Part shown: positions 9,393 to 17,171 of the stretch, one piece after another
Layout of the letters: the number at the start of each line of letters is the position of its first letter
Position numbering within the stretch: the stretch's first letter is position 1
Virus record (IMG/VR): IMGVR_UViG_3300008624_000626
Span: 1-61,089 of that record
Reading direction: 5' to 3' (one strand)
Source of the DNA: a virus
Length of the DNA: 61,089 nucleotides
The notes under the pieces: model-generated
Database searches by the model: none
Told to the model about the DNA's origin: nothing
The model's input: only the letters and a program-made list of their open reading frames with translations
Program-made: the position numbers and the translations under genes

Positions 9393-10025
9393 ATGCCAAA
9401 TTCATTTAGTTGGAAAACAAAATTTAAATCAATTATAATTGTAGACGGTGAATTATTCGCAAACGAATATAGTATTAAACTTTTCATAACACCCTACACT
9501 GCAAATTTAAAAGAACAAACAGAATATTTTGATAGATTAAAAAATCTCTTTGAAATGGTAATGGCGAATACAATTACTACATGGAAAGATGAACCTCTTT
9601 ACCATACTTTACAAAAATCATCTAACAATAGATTTATAGAATTACCAAAGCCACCATATGATCAAATAATGGCGGCGGTATGCTTCTGCAAAGCAAATGC
9701 AATTTTAGATTCTGTAATTGTAGTGAATAAATTAGAACTTTCTAGTTGGCAAGGGGATGGTATTACATATTCGGTTGACAAAGATAGTAAAGAACTTATA
9801 CTATTAGATACACCTGATTGGTTTTCAAAAAAATATGAAGGTTTTGATCCATGGTGGTTAAGGGCAGACACGGCAACATATGATAGAGAACTTGATAAAG
9901 GCATATACACAGGACACTTTAGTTGGAATAATAAAATACCAGTTGACAAGAAGCACGAAACCCATGCTAAAATATTTGAGTTTAATCCAAAGGTTTTAGA
10001 TGGTGGGAAAGATAAAAATAAATGA
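9393..10025 (+). CDS. Conserved phage hypothetical protein (210 aa)
   Basis: The product starts MPNSFSWKTKFKSIIIVDG. It contains a Trp-rich segment (WFSKKYEGFDPWWLRAD) and ends in a lysine-rich tail. I see no catalytic signature. The 3' end overlaps the next gene by 26 bases, which points to translational coupling with the DnaE-like fragment. Confidence 0.55.
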   Translation: MPNSFSWKTKFKSIIIVDGELFANEYSIKLFITPYTANLKEQTEYFDRLKNLFEMVMANTITTWKDEPLYHTLQKSSNNRFIELPKPPYDQIMAAVCFCKANAILDSVIVVNKLELSSWQGDGITYSVDKDSKELILLDTPDWFSKKYEGFDPWWLRADTATYDRELDKGIYTGHFSWNNKIPVDKKHETHAKIFEFNPKVLDGGKDKNK

Positions 10026-10521
10026 AACAGGTGATTGTATCTTTACAGAAGAAGATGCAATAGATTCACTCTATACTAATCCAGACTTCGATATATCAAA
10101 ATTATTCTTTGAAGACACTGAACAATACAATAACAGCATAAAAAATACCGGAATTGATCTACAACAATTACAAACTGTACCAAAACGACCTACTCCAGCA
10201 AAAGTTGATGCAACAAATATTGCTAATTGGCACATGCCACAAAAGTATTATGAATTAAATGTATTGGAATGGTTATTGAATAAGTGTCAAAACGATTTTG
10301 AGAAAAAAAGAGTAGAACAAGAATATTTGTTATTTGAAAAGAAAAACTTTATAAAAGTATTACAATTTTTAATCTACTTTGTAGATACATTACGAAAAAA
10401 CAATATAGTATGGGGTGTGGGTAGAGGTAGTAGTGTGGCAAGTTTTTGTTTATTTTTAATTGGCGTACATAAGATAAATCCATTGCAATATAACTTAAAT
10501 ATCGCCGAATTTTTAAGATGA
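10000..10521 (+). CDS. DNA polymerase III alpha (DnaE)-like fragment
   Basis: The 173-residue product ends with WGVGRGSSVASF, then GVHKINPLQYNLNIAEFLR. This closely resembles the DnaE segment reading GxGRGSGAGSLVAYxLGIT-x-DPLxYxLLFERFL. In bacterial Pol III this is the start of the palm region, ahead of the PDFD catalytic motif. Here the protein stops right after FLR, so the catalytic aspartates are absent and it cannot polymerise alone. The N-terminal 90 residues are acidic and unrelated. It could be a remnant or a decoy that binds a replisome component. Confidence 0.6.
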   Translation: MVGKIKINETGDCIFTEEDAIDSLYTNPDFDISKLFFEDTEQYNNSIKNTGIDLQQLQTVPKRPTPAKVDATNIANWHMPQKYYELNVLEWLLNKCQNDFEKKRVEQEYLLFEKKNFIKVLQFLIYFVDTLRKNNIVWGVGRGSSVASFCLFLIGVHKINPLQYNLNIAEFLR

Positions 10522-10547
10522 TAAGTAAAATATAATAGGAGCATAAA

Positions 10548-10934
10548 ATGGTAGCAAGAGCACCCAGAAAAAGAATGTATAGAACAATGCAAGGTCGTAT
10601 GGTAGATATTGAAAAATTACGAACGGCAAACGAAACAGTTAGAGCCGTTGGTAATATGAATGTTAATGCTAGAGGTGATGTATTAGGACCACATGGACAA
10701 ATTGTAACATCAAAAGCAGAAGTAATGAAAACATATTACGAACAACCAAAAGGTAAGGTTGATGATACACCTGCAAGAGCAAAACCTACACCTCCAAGAA
10801 AAACACCTCCAACACCAGTACAAAAAATGACTCCAGTGGAATCAAAACCAACTGCTAAACCAGTAGAAACATTTAAACCAAAAACTCCCACTGAGAAAAA
10901 AGGTATTGACGCCGCACTTGACGGATTAGAATAA
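10548..10934 (+). CDS. Conserved phage protein with Pro/Lys/Thr-rich tail
   Basis: The 128-residue protein has an ordered-looking basic N terminus (RKRMYRTMQGRMVDIEKLR, then AVGNMNVNARGDVLG). From residue about 75 it becomes low-complexity Pro/Thr/Lys, such as KPTPPRKTPPTPVQK, ending in GIDAALDGLE. An AGGAG site lies just before the ATG. The basic head and disordered tail could suit a nucleic-acid or capsid-associated role; function unknown. Confidence 0.55.
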   Translation: MVARAPRKRMYRTMQGRMVDIEKLRTANETVRAVGNMNVNARGDVLGPHGQIVTSKAEVMKTYYEQPKGKVDDTPARAKPTPPRKTPPTPVQKMTPVESKPTAKPVETFKPKTPTEKKGIDAALDGLE

Positions 10935-10946
10935 ATCTTATATAAT
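10918..10946 (+). promoter_or_regulatory. Sigma70-like promoter (TTGACG-17-TATAAT)
   Basis: The -35 is at 10918-10923 and the -10 at 10941-10946, with only 6 nt to the ATG of the GroES-like gene at 10953. The transcript should start at the A of ATG. The -35 lies inside the end of the upstream gene. Confidence 0.65.
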
Positions 10947-10952
10947 ACTTCT

Positions 10953-11396
10953 ATGTCACAAATAGAGGACTTACAAGCAAAAGGATTTGGATCGCATGGC
11001 GGTAAACAATACACCGTTGATCATGATATCACTCCACTTAAAAAAAGAGTATTAGTATCTGATATGCACTTCGGTGAAACAAGATCTAAAGGCGGTATTA
11101 TACTTGTAGATGACGATGGATCACAATCAGGTATTCATCCTAGATGGGCAAAAGTTTATGCTATTGGAAATCAACAAGAAGATGTAAAAATTGGACAATG
11201 GCTATTAGTTTCACACGGTCGTTGGTCTAGAGCATTCAAAGTTGCTAAAAACGGTATTGAATTAGAAGTAAGAATGATTGACGAAAACGATATCTTGCTT
11301 GTATCAGACGAAGAGCCAGAACAAAATAGAAAACAAGCCGGATATGTCAACACAGGTGGACACCAACAAATGACTAAACTTCCCGGCAATGACTAA
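10953..11396 (+). CDS. GroES-like co-chaperonin
   Basis: The 147-residue product carries the GroES pattern: TPLKKRVLV at the start of the beta barrel, then SKGGIILVDDDGSQSG in the mobile-loop position, KVYAIGNQQEDVKIGQWLLV, and DENDILLV near the end. GroES and T4 gp31 cap the chaperonin GroEL. Phage versions adapt it for folding of the capsid protein. Here the loop region is GETRSKGGIILV, and about 30 C-terminal residues extend past the GroES domain. It lies next to replication genes and forms, with DnaJ, ClpA and deformylase downstream, a proteostasis set. Confidence 0.75.
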   Translation: MSQIEDLQAKGFGSHGGKQYTVDHDITPLKKRVLVSDMHFGETRSKGGIILVDDDGSQSGIHPRWAKVYAIGNQQEDVKIGQWLLVSHGRWSRAFKVAKNGIELEVRMIDENDILLVSDEEPEQNRKQAGYVNTGGHQQMTKLPGND

Positions 11397-11775
11397 AAAA
11401 ATTAAACTTAAAAGAATGTTTGTGCCTATAGACAAACTTGTCACAATGGCCGAACTAGGGTTGGGTGCAAAACGACCACTCAACAAAGAAAAAAGAGGTT
11501 GGATAAACAAACTAAAAAAACAATCAGAGCCGTTGGATCCAATACTTGTAACACCTATAAAAGATTCTGGTTACTTTCTATTAACAGATGGATGGCATAG
11601 AGTACAGGCGGCAAAAGCAATGAAAGAAAAAGAAATCGAAGCACTACCATTACCAGCAGATATAGGATTAAGCATGGCTAAAGCAAATAAAATTTTACGA
11701 GATATCGATCGTCAATATGGATTTAAATTAGAATGCAGTGAAATTATAGGAGAATGGGCATTCTACAAAGATTGA
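11389..11775 (+). CDS. ParB/sulfiredoxin-like domain protein
   Basis: The 128-residue product contains EPLDPILVTP, then FLLTDGWHRVQAAKAM and EIEALPLP, matching the ParB N-terminal fold (I-x-V-x-P, then DGxHRxxAA). In ParB this binds CTP; other members are nucleases or modify nucleic acid. There is no helix-turn-helix, so plasmid-type partitioning is unlikely. The TGA stop lies inside the -35 box of the next promoter. Confidence 0.7.
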   Translation: MTKKIKLKRMFVPIDKLVTMAELGLGAKRPLNKEKRGWINKLKKQSEPLDPILVTPIKDSGYFLLTDGWHRVQAAKAMKEKEIEALPLPADIGLSMAKANKILRDIDRQYGFKLECSEIIGEWAFYKD

Positions 11776-11800
11776 CAATTAACAATAATTTATATATTAT
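11772..11800 (+). promoter_or_regulatory. Sigma70-like promoter (TTGACA-17-TATTAT)
   Basis: The -35 is at 11772-11777 and the -10 at 11795-11800; the clamp-loader ATG follows after 6 nt (11807). There is no Shine-Dalgarno sequence, so the mRNA should be leaderless. Confidence 0.75.
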
Positions 11801-11806
11801 TACTAT

Positions 11807-12733
11807 ATGAAAGAACTTTGGGTAGAGAAGTATAGACCAAAAACATTAAAAGAATATGTTGTTCGTGATGAAGCACAACGACAACAAATACAATCTTGGA
11901 TAAATGATAAAGCAATTCCACATTTATTATTAAGTGGTGCACCTGGTGTTGGTAAAACTACACTTGCAAAAGTATTATTCAACGAACTTGAAGTAAGCAG
12001 TTATGATATATTAGAAATAAATGCTTCTAGAGAAAATTCTGTAGATATTGTAAGAGAAAAAATTAATAACTTTGTACAAATTATGCCATTTGGTGCATAC
12101 AAATATGTATTACTTGATGAAGCAGACTATATGAGTCCAAATGGACAAGCGGCATTACGTGGTGTAATGGAAACATATCATACTTCAGCAAGATTTATAA
12201 TAACTTGCAATTATCCAAATAGAATTATTCCGGCACTTCATAGTAGATGTCAAGGTTTCCATATGGAAGTAATTGACAAAACAGAATTTACAGCAAGGGT
12301 AGCAGAAATATTAATTTCTGAACAAACTGAACAAGACATTGAAACTCTAGACACTTATGTAAAAGCAACATATCCTGATTTAAGAAAATGTATTAATATG
12401 ATACAGCAAAATTGCAGAGATGGCAAACTTATGCCACCAACAAGTGGAGATTCAGGACAACAAGATTATAGATTACAAATGGTTGAGCTGTTTAAAGCAG
12501 GTAAAATAAACGAAGCAAGAAAATTAGTATGTAGTCAAGCAAGGCCCGAAGAATGTGAAGAAATATACAGATGGTTGTATGATAATTTAGAAATAATATC
12601 CAAAGAAGATGAGCTACAAGACAAAGCAGTGCTAATTATTAAGCAGGGATTAGTAGATCATTCATTTGTTGCTGATCCTGAAATAAATTTAGCAAGTGTT
12701 ATGATTAAACTAGCAAGGTTAAACAATGGGTAA
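11807..12733 (+). CDS. 44: Clamp-loader ATPase (T4 gp44/RFC small-subunit type)
   Basis: The 308-residue AAA+ protein has Walker A GAPGVGKT (44-51), Walker B LLDEAD (102-107) and the arginine-finger SRC motif (146-148), close to the usual gp44 length of about 320. In T4, gp44 forms the pentameric loader with gp62 and uses ATP to place the gp45 clamp on primer-template DNA. The matching clamp (42710) and polymerase (39211) are in this window. The gene begins 6 nt after a strong sigma70-type -10 box, consistent with early expression. Confidence 0.9.
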   Translation: MKELWVEKYRPKTLKEYVVRDEAQRQQIQSWINDKAIPHLLLSGAPGVGKTTLAKVLFNELEVSSYDILEINASRENSVDIVREKINNFVQIMPFGAYKYVLLDEADYMSPNGQAALRGVMETYHTSARFIITCNYPNRIIPALHSRCQGFHMEVIDKTEFTARVAEILISEQTEQDIETLDTYVKATYPDLRKCINMIQQNCRDGKLMPPTSGDSGQQDYRLQMVELFKAGKINEARKLVCSQARPEECEEIYRWLYDNLEIISKEDELQDKAVLIIKQGLVDHSFVADPEINLASVMIKLARLNNG

Positions 12734-13004
12734 AAAACATAATAAAAAAAGATTCTTTTGTGTCAAATACATTATAAAACCGGATAAAAAGTTTGACGAA
12801 TTTGTAGAACTATCCAAAAAGAAAATTGGTCCTGGAAAAATGTTAGAATACACTGTGGTGTTAGATCTTGTAAATGAGGAAATTATTAAGAACGATCTGC
12901 CTGGCATACCAGTTGCAGAAAGAGATAATATACCCTATTCACGTATTCTAGACCACTATAAAAAGTGGTATGCCGAAGCAATTAATACCTTTCTTGAGTC
13001 ATAG
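12726..13004 (+). CDS. Conserved phage hypothetical protein downstream of gp44
   Basis: The 92-residue product (MGKKHNKKRFFCVKYIIKP, later LEYTVVLDLVNEEIIKNDL) overlaps the clamp-loader gene by 8 bases. In T4 the gene in this place is gp62, the clamp-loader small subunit. This protein is about half the usual length and I see no gp62 signature, so the synteny argument is weak and I leave it unnamed. Confidence 0.55.
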   Translation: MGKKHNKKRFFCVKYIIKPDKKFDEFVELSKKKIGPGKMLEYTVVLDLVNEEIIKNDLPGIPVAERDNIPYSRILDHYKKWYAEAINTFLES

Positions 13005-13011
13005 TCTAATC

Positions 13012-13019
13012 GCTAAATA
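13012..13019 (+). promoter_or_regulatory. Variant late octamer GCTAAATA
   Basis: Resembles the NATAAATA late element with one mismatch, 8 nt before the ATG at 13028. The same C-variant occurs before 41883 and 48344. Confidence 0.4.
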
Positions 13020-13027
13020 GTAGCATT

Positions 13028-13510
13028 ATGCATGATGTATTAGATATAATCCGTAACGTACAGTCTTTATACGCAGTAGGACCTACTTTAACAATTTTAA
13101 AAGATTTTGAAAGAGTTTTAGACGAGTTAGATGTGTATGTTTTTCAAAATTGGGAAGATGGTGAATTACTATCAGGACCAGTTGATTCAAGACATTTTGT
13201 TACTTGTTCATTTATGTGGCCTGCTGATAAAATGCCTGACCCTTCAGGTGGCAAAAGATTGTTAGACAGAGGTTGTAAAGTTACATATGCAAAAGACGAA
13301 TTACTAAAACCAAGAGAAATAAAGTCTCCGGAAGATTATAGACCAGGTACAACTAAAGGTAAAATTGATGGGCACGATATTTGGGTAGTAGAGATTAAAA
13401 TGCCAAAAGAATTAATTGGTAATTTTAAACATGGCAAAGACGAAATTGATAGCCAAGACGAATCTGATATGGGTGCAGGGGACCTAAATAGTTTAGATGC
13501 AACAATTTAA
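13028..13510 (+). CDS. Conserved phage protein (160 aa), possibly structural
   Basis: The product has an N-terminal helix pair (DVLDIIRNVQSLYAV), then a conserved-looking core (VTCSFMWPADKMPDPSGGKRLL, then GHDIWVVEIKMPKELI) and an acidic Asp/Glu/Ser tail. I recall similar proteins as neighbours in marine T4-like phages but no assigned function. A late-type octamer in front suggests late expression. It overlaps the next gene by 14 bases. Confidence 0.55.
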   Translation: MHDVLDIIRNVQSLYAVGPTLTILKDFERVLDELDVYVFQNWEDGELLSGPVDSRHFVTCSFMWPADKMPDPSGGKRLLDRGCKVTYAKDELLKPREIKSPEDYRPGTTKGKIDGHDIWVVEIKMPKELIGNFKHGKDEIDSQDESDMGAGDLNSLDATI

Positions 13511-14237
13511 TGAAGGATTAAAAGCTGGCGATTTAGAAGGCGTTGTTTCAAAAACGTTTTCAGTAGATCGATACAAATCAAAAATGGGCGATGACAGGAA
13601 CATTATGGTTCTTGCATTTGTTGTTAATGGTTTAGCACCAGCAAAAGATTTAGAACGTTTCGCTGAAACTGGATACAAAGAAGTATTAGATGCAGATGCT
13701 ACGCCAGGCACAATGGCAGATGGCAAACATAGAGTATTTGTTGAGTTTCAAAGAGATGAAAAAGTTGATCGACACATTTATAAATTTTTAGAAGACCTTA
13801 AAAAATTAACTAATATTGAGACGTTCCATTTTACATATCATAAAAGAGATGTACCATTTGAAGCATCAGCAAAGAATCTAGCGGATGTATTACCAAGAAC
13901 ACCAATAGCATACACACAAAAAATTAGTTCATTAAGATTAGGTGAAGTAAAAAATTTCTTTGATAAGTTTAATATGATGGAATTTAAGTTAGATAACAAT
14001 ATTGTTGACATAAAAAAACAAAATGCAGAAGCACTTAAATTTGAATTACACGCATTTGGTGATACACAAATGATAATAAACGAAGTAAAAGCATTTAAAA
14101 TAGATCAAGAAGCAATGAGTGAGTGTATCTACCTCACAAAATATTTTGGACCATATCAAATTACCAAAACTACAGAAGACAGATTCATTTTTTCTAAAGG
14201 CCAAGAGTCGGCTTTGTTAAGTAAAAGTGGATGGTAA
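13497..14237 (+). CDS. Conserved phage protein (246 aa)
   Basis: The product (FNEGLKAGDLEGVVSKTFSVD, later FLEDLKKLTNIETFHFTYH) looks alpha/beta, with two halves that each end in a mixed charged helix. No catalytic motif is recognisable. Overlap with the genes on both sides places it in one operon with the 13028 gene and the endolysin. It could be structural. Confidence 0.5.
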   Translation: MQQFNEGLKAGDLEGVVSKTFSVDRYKSKMGDDRNIMVLAFVVNGLAPAKDLERFAETGYKEVLDADATPGTMADGKHRVFVEFQRDEKVDRHIYKFLEDLKKLTNIETFHFTYHKRDVPFEASAKNLADVLPRTPIAYTQKISSLRLGEVKNFFDKFNMMEFKLDNNIVDIKKQNAEALKFELHAFGDTQMIINEVKAFKIDQEAMSECIYLTKYFGPYQITKTTEDRFIFSKGQESALLSKSGW

Positions 14238-14695
14238 GATTAAGCGAAAATTTCAGTTTACAAGAATTTACTAAAAGTCAAACTGCTGAACGAAGAGGCA
14301 TTGATAATACTCCTGTTGAAGGACATTTAGAAAATGCAAAAGCATTATTTGAAAATGTAGTACAACCTGTTAGAGATAACTTTGGCGTAACAGTAATTAA
14401 TTCAGGATATAGAAGTGGTGATTTAAACTATGCAATTGGTGGTTCAAATACTTCACAACATTGTAAAGGACAAGCAGTAGATATAGAATGTCCAGGCACT
14501 CCAAACTATGACGTTGCCAAGTGGATTGAAGATAACCTTGATTTTGACCAATTAATTTTGGAATTTTACACACCAGGCATACCAGATTCTGGTTGGATTC
14601 ATGTTAGTTATAAAACAGAAGACAATCGCAACGCATCATTAACAGCGATGAAAGAAAATGGAAAAACAGTCTACAAGCCTGGTTTAATTCAATAA
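14231..14695 (+). CDS. Endolysin, peptidase M15A (D,D-/L,D-peptidase fold)
   Basis: The 154-residue product holds the M15 zinc site: SQHCKGQAVDI (H77, D84) and GWIHVSY (H124), with an NSGYRS strand ahead of it (57-62). These enzymes cut peptide bonds in the stems or cross-links of peptidoglycan. There is no signal peptide, so release needs a holin; the two-TM protein at 16799 is the candidate. It heads the lysis cassette. Confidence 0.85.
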   Translation: MVRLSENFSLQEFTKSQTAERRGIDNTPVEGHLENAKALFENVVQPVRDNFGVTVINSGYRSGDLNYAIGGSNTSQHCKGQAVDIECPGTPNYDVAKWIEDNLDFDQLILEFYTPGIPDSGWIHVSYKTEDNRNASLTAMKENGKTVYKPGLIQ

Positions 14696-14698
14696 ATA
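14691..14698 (+). promoter_or_regulatory. Late promoter octamer AATAAATA
   Basis: Contains the TAA stop of the endolysin gene and lies 8 nt before the i-spanin ATG at 14707. Confidence 0.6.
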
Positions 14699-14706
14699 CG
14701 TACATT

Positions 14707-15180
14707 ATGTTCGGACAAATTAGAATGATTTTTACCCTAATTATCATTATGGGTATAGCAGGTGCAGGTATGTATGTTTTCAAATTGAGAGCAGACAATG
14801 CCACACTTAAAGCAAACCAAATACAATTAGAAACTGCTATTACAGAACAGAACAAAGTTCTAGAACAACAAAAAGCAGATTTTGAAGCAATCATGGAAAG
14901 TAATAAAAAATTAAATGTCTTAATACAAACATTTAAAAAAGATTTAGACGATTTAGATAAAAGATTTAATAAGAAAAAAAGAGATGTTGGCAAACTAGCA
15001 ATAGCAAAAACAAAATCAGTTGAAAGAATTATAAACAAAGGTGCTGAGAATGCCCAAAGATGTGTTGAGTTGGCATCAGGTGCTGAACACACAGAAGAAG
15101 AATTAAAAGCAACAAAACGATCGGAGATTAATACGGAATGCCCAAGTTTAGCAAACCCGAGTTACGTACATTATGAGTAA
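14707..15180 (+). CDS. i-spanin (Rz-like inner-membrane lysis protein)
   Basis: The 157-residue product has one N-terminal membrane helix (residues about 6-26, FTLIIIMGIAGAGMYVF) followed by a long charged coiled coil (about 27-120). That is the architecture of Rz-type i-spanins, which span the periplasm and fuse inner and outer membranes with an o-spanin. Its 3' end overlaps a small lipoprotein gene by 8 bases, the usual Rz/Rz1 arrangement. Confidence 0.75.
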   Translation: MFGQIRMIFTLIIIMGIAGAGMYVFKLRADNATLKANQIQLETAITEQNKVLEQQKADFEAIMESNKKLNVLIQTFKKDLDDLDKRFNKKKRDVGKLAIAKTKSVERIINKGAENAQRCVELASGAEHTEEELKATKRSEINTECPSLANPSYVHYE

Positions 15181-15523
15181 AATTATTGCATTAGTATTAA
15201 TAGTGTTTTTAACTGGTTGTTCAATCGGTGGTGAGAAAAAAATAAAAATATTTTCAGTCGAAGAGCCAAGACAAAAATTAGATTATCCAATGCCTACTGC
15301 ATTACAACTTGAACAACTTAAATGGATAGTCATTACAAGTGCAAACGCAGAAGAAGTATTTAAAAAATTAGAAGAAGCAGGAATTGATCCTGTATTATTT
15401 GGATTAACAGATAAAGATTTTGAAATGCTGGCAAAAAACTTTGCACAAATAAGACAAAAATTACAAGAAACTAACAATTTATTAGAAGAATACAAAAAAT
15501 ATTACGAAACGGAAAGTGAATAA
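15173..15523 (+). CDS. o-spanin-like lipoprotein
   Basis: The 116-residue product begins with a lipoprotein signal peptide ending in the lipobox LTGC (C16 after SKIIALVLIVF). The mature part is acidic and helical (EEVFKKLEEAGI, later LRQKLQETNNLLEEYKK type residues). The start overlaps the i-spanin gene, so it is the expected outer-membrane partner. It is longer than lambda Rz1 but within the range of separate o-spanins. The lipobox is clear; the spanin role is from context. Confidence 0.7.
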   Translation: MSKIIALVLIVFLTGCSIGGEKKIKIFSVEEPRQKLDYPMPTALQLEQLKWIVITSANAEEVFKKLEEAGIDPVLFGLTDKDFEMLAKNFAQIRQKLQETNNLLEEYKKYYETESE

Positions 15524-15750
15524 TGTTTATCTTTCATTGGATTAAAGAATTTTTTTTAACAATATGGTTTTGGATCGTAGGACATCCTTTGGAACTAACT
15601 TATTGGTTTGAAGGAACTGAATTTAAAGTACAAGTACGTAAATTTAAAGAAGTAAAACCAAATCATATTGTTTTTAAAAATATGGATACTGATAAACACG
15701 TTGTTGTTAAATCAGATGTACCAATCAAATATATAGTAAGGGAAAAATAA
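15523..15750 (+). CDS. Small protein with N-terminal hydrophobic helix
   Basis: A 75-residue product with an aromatic hydrophobic N terminus (FHWIKEFFLTIWFWIVG) and a soluble beta-like tail (VQVRKFKEVKPNHIVFKNM). It starts at TAATG of the previous gene. Possibly a membrane-anchored lysis accessory; no family recognised. Confidence 0.5.
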   Translation: MFIFHWIKEFFLTIWFWIVGHPLELTYWFEGTEFKVQVRKFKEVKPNHIVFKNMDTDKHVVVKSDVPIKYIVREK

Positions 15751-16187
15751 TGTACGAATATAGATGTAAAGTGTTAAAAGTAATTGACGGTGATACTGTT
15801 GATGTTGATATTGACTTAGGTTTTGGTACGTGGATACACAATGAACGTGTTAGAGTTATGGGAATAGACACACCTGAATCAAGAACAAGCAATGACATAG
15901 AAAAGAAATTTGGATTAGCGGCTAAAAATAGATTACAAGAGTTATTAGGTGAGAATGCTATTTTAAAAACACAAGTAAGCAAAAAAGGTGAAGATATGAA
16001 GGGTAAATTTGGACGTATCCTAGGTAATTTTAAAACTGAAGATGGGCGTATATGTGCAACTATACTTTGTGAAGAAGGTCATGCTGTGGCTTATTTTGGT
16101 GGTGCTAAAGAAGATATACACGAACAACACATTAAAAATAGAAAAAAACTTGTTAAAGAGGGTCTAGTTGAAGGCCCAATTCAATAA
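15750..16187 (+). CDS. Thermonuclease (staphylococcal nuclease homologue)
   Basis: The 145-residue SNase-fold protein shows DGDT (13-16), RVRVMGIDTPE (33-43) and KGKFGRIL (85-91). These hold the calcium-binding aspartates and catalytic arginines of the family (R35, D40, E43, R89 here). It hydrolyses DNA or RNA phosphodiesters. There is no signal peptide, so it would act in the cytoplasm or virion; host DNA breakdown or nucleotide salvage are possible roles. Its TAA stop sits inside a late octamer. Confidence 0.85.
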   Translation: MYEYRCKVLKVIDGDTVDVDIDLGFGTWIHNERVRVMGIDTPESRTSNDIEKKFGLAAKNRLQELLGENAILKTQVSKKGEDMKGKFGRILGNFKTEDGRICATILCEEGHAVAYFGGAKEDIHEQHIKNRKKLVKEGLVEGPIQ

Positions 16188-16190
16188 ATA
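16183..16190 (+). promoter_or_regulatory. Late promoter octamer AATAAATA
   Basis: Overlaps the nuclease stop codon; the ATG at 16209 follows after 18 nt with an AAGGA-type ribosome site. Confidence 0.6.
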
Positions 16191-16208
16191 CGTATAAAAA
16201 GGAAAAAC

Positions 16209-16799
16209 ATGGAATTTATAATAACACTTGCAATGAAATTTTGGCAATGGACTTTAGTGATTGTTTTTATTCTAATAGGTTGGCTTATAAACGTATTAGA
16301 TAAAAGAAAACCACCTAAAGTAGAATTTACATATAAAGAATTTCCACATATGCAACCATTAAAAATATCTACAAAAGGTATAGGATTTTTTAAAGGTATA
16401 TTAATGTGGATACTATCAACAAGAAACTGGACTGTCACAAAAGATTGGTACTACAACATAAACGGAACTGATTACGTAATACCTGCAGGATTTACATTTG
16501 ATGGTGCAAGTATTCCAAAATTCCTAAGAACTTTTTTCTCTCCAGTTGGAGTATTATTAATGGGTGGACTTGTACACGACTACGGTTACAAGTATCAAAC
16601 ACTACTTCTTAAAAACAAAAAAGAAACTATTGGCATTAAAGATCAAAAATGGATGGATAAAACATTCAGAGATATTAACATCTTTGTTAACGGGTTTTAT
16701 ACTATGAACTACCTATCATATTGGTCATTGAGACTTGGCGGTTTTATGGCATGGAACGGACACAGAAAAAGAAATGCTAAAATTGAAGGTATAAAATAA
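16209..16799 (+). CDS. DUF1353 protein with N-terminal membrane helix
   Basis: The 196-residue product has a membrane segment at about 8-30 (FWQWTLVIVFILIGWLIN). It then has the DUF1353 signature IPAGFTFDGASIPKFL followed by LMGGLVHDYGYKYQ. DUF1353 proteins are common near phage lysis and tail genes, with unknown function; the conserved HDYGY suggests a metal or catalytic site. Position between lysis genes points to an envelope role. Confidence 0.7.
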   Translation: MEFIITLAMKFWQWTLVIVFILIGWLINVLDKRKPPKVEFTYKEFPHMQPLKISTKGIGFFKGILMWILSTRNWTVTKDWYYNINGTDYVIPAGFTFDGASIPKFLRTFFSPVGVLLMGGLVHDYGYKYQTLLLKNKKETIGIKDQKWMDKTFRDINIFVNGFYTMNYLSYWSLRLGGFMAWNGHRKRNAKIEGIK

Positions 16800-17122
16800 T
16801 GGCTGACGATTTAGTTAAAGTTAAAAAAACTACAGAAGAATACGAATTAAAAAAAAGCGATCTTGTTCCAGAAACTGGTGATGACGCTCCTACGGTAACA
16901 AATAAAATTGCAGGATTATTAGATAAATTTAGAGTTATTCCTCGACTAGTAATGTTGGCCTACATCTTTGCTTTTTATACATCAGTTAAATGGTTTATGG
17001 GTTTAGAAGATCCAACAAATGCTCAAGCTATGTTTATATCAACAATAGTTGGTGCCGGTGCGGCATTCTTTGGATTGTATGTTGGTAAGCCAGGAGCAAC
17101 ACTTCCAAAAAACAAAAAATAA
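16799..17122 (+). CDS. Probable holin (two membrane helices)
   Basis: The 107-residue product has a charged N terminus, a membrane helix at about 50-68 (VIPRLVMLAYIFAFYTSV), and a second at about 79-97 (MFISTIVGAGAAFFGLYVG), then a lysine-rich tail. Size, topology and place in the lysis cassette fit a class II holin, which opens the inner membrane for the endolysin. Another small membrane protein could be the real holin, as no holin family motif is specific. Confidence 0.6.
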   Translation: MADDLVKVKKTTEEYELKKSDLVPETGDDAPTVTNKIAGLLDKFRVIPRLVMLAYIFAFYTSVKWFMGLEDPTNAQAMFISTIVGAGAAFFGLYVGKPGATLPKNKK

Positions 17123-17132
17123 TTACCAAACA

Positions 17133-17160
17133 TTGACAATTCACAGATCTGTAATATAAT
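17133..17160 (+). promoter_or_regulatory. Sigma70-like promoter (TTGACA-16-TATAAT) for dnaJ
   Basis: The -35 is at 17133-17138 and the -10 at 17155-17160; ATG is 11 nt downstream at 17172. The spacer holds a perfect 10-bp palindrome. Confidence 0.75.
17143..17152. promoter_or_regulatory. Palindrome ACAGATCTGT in promoter spacer
   Basis: A perfect 10-bp palindrome between the -35 and -10 boxes, well placed for a repressor to block RNA polymerase. No second copy was noticed, so operator function is a guess. Confidence 0.3.
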
Positions 17161-17171
17161 AATTACTGTAA

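Noticed and set aside
11389-11775. Plasmid-type partition protein
   Set aside because: Only the ParB N-terminal fold is present, with no DNA-binding helix-turn-helix and no ParA next to it.
12726-13004. Clamp-loader small subunit gp62
   Set aside because: Gene order fits, but the product is only 92 residues and shows no gp62-like sequence I can recognise.
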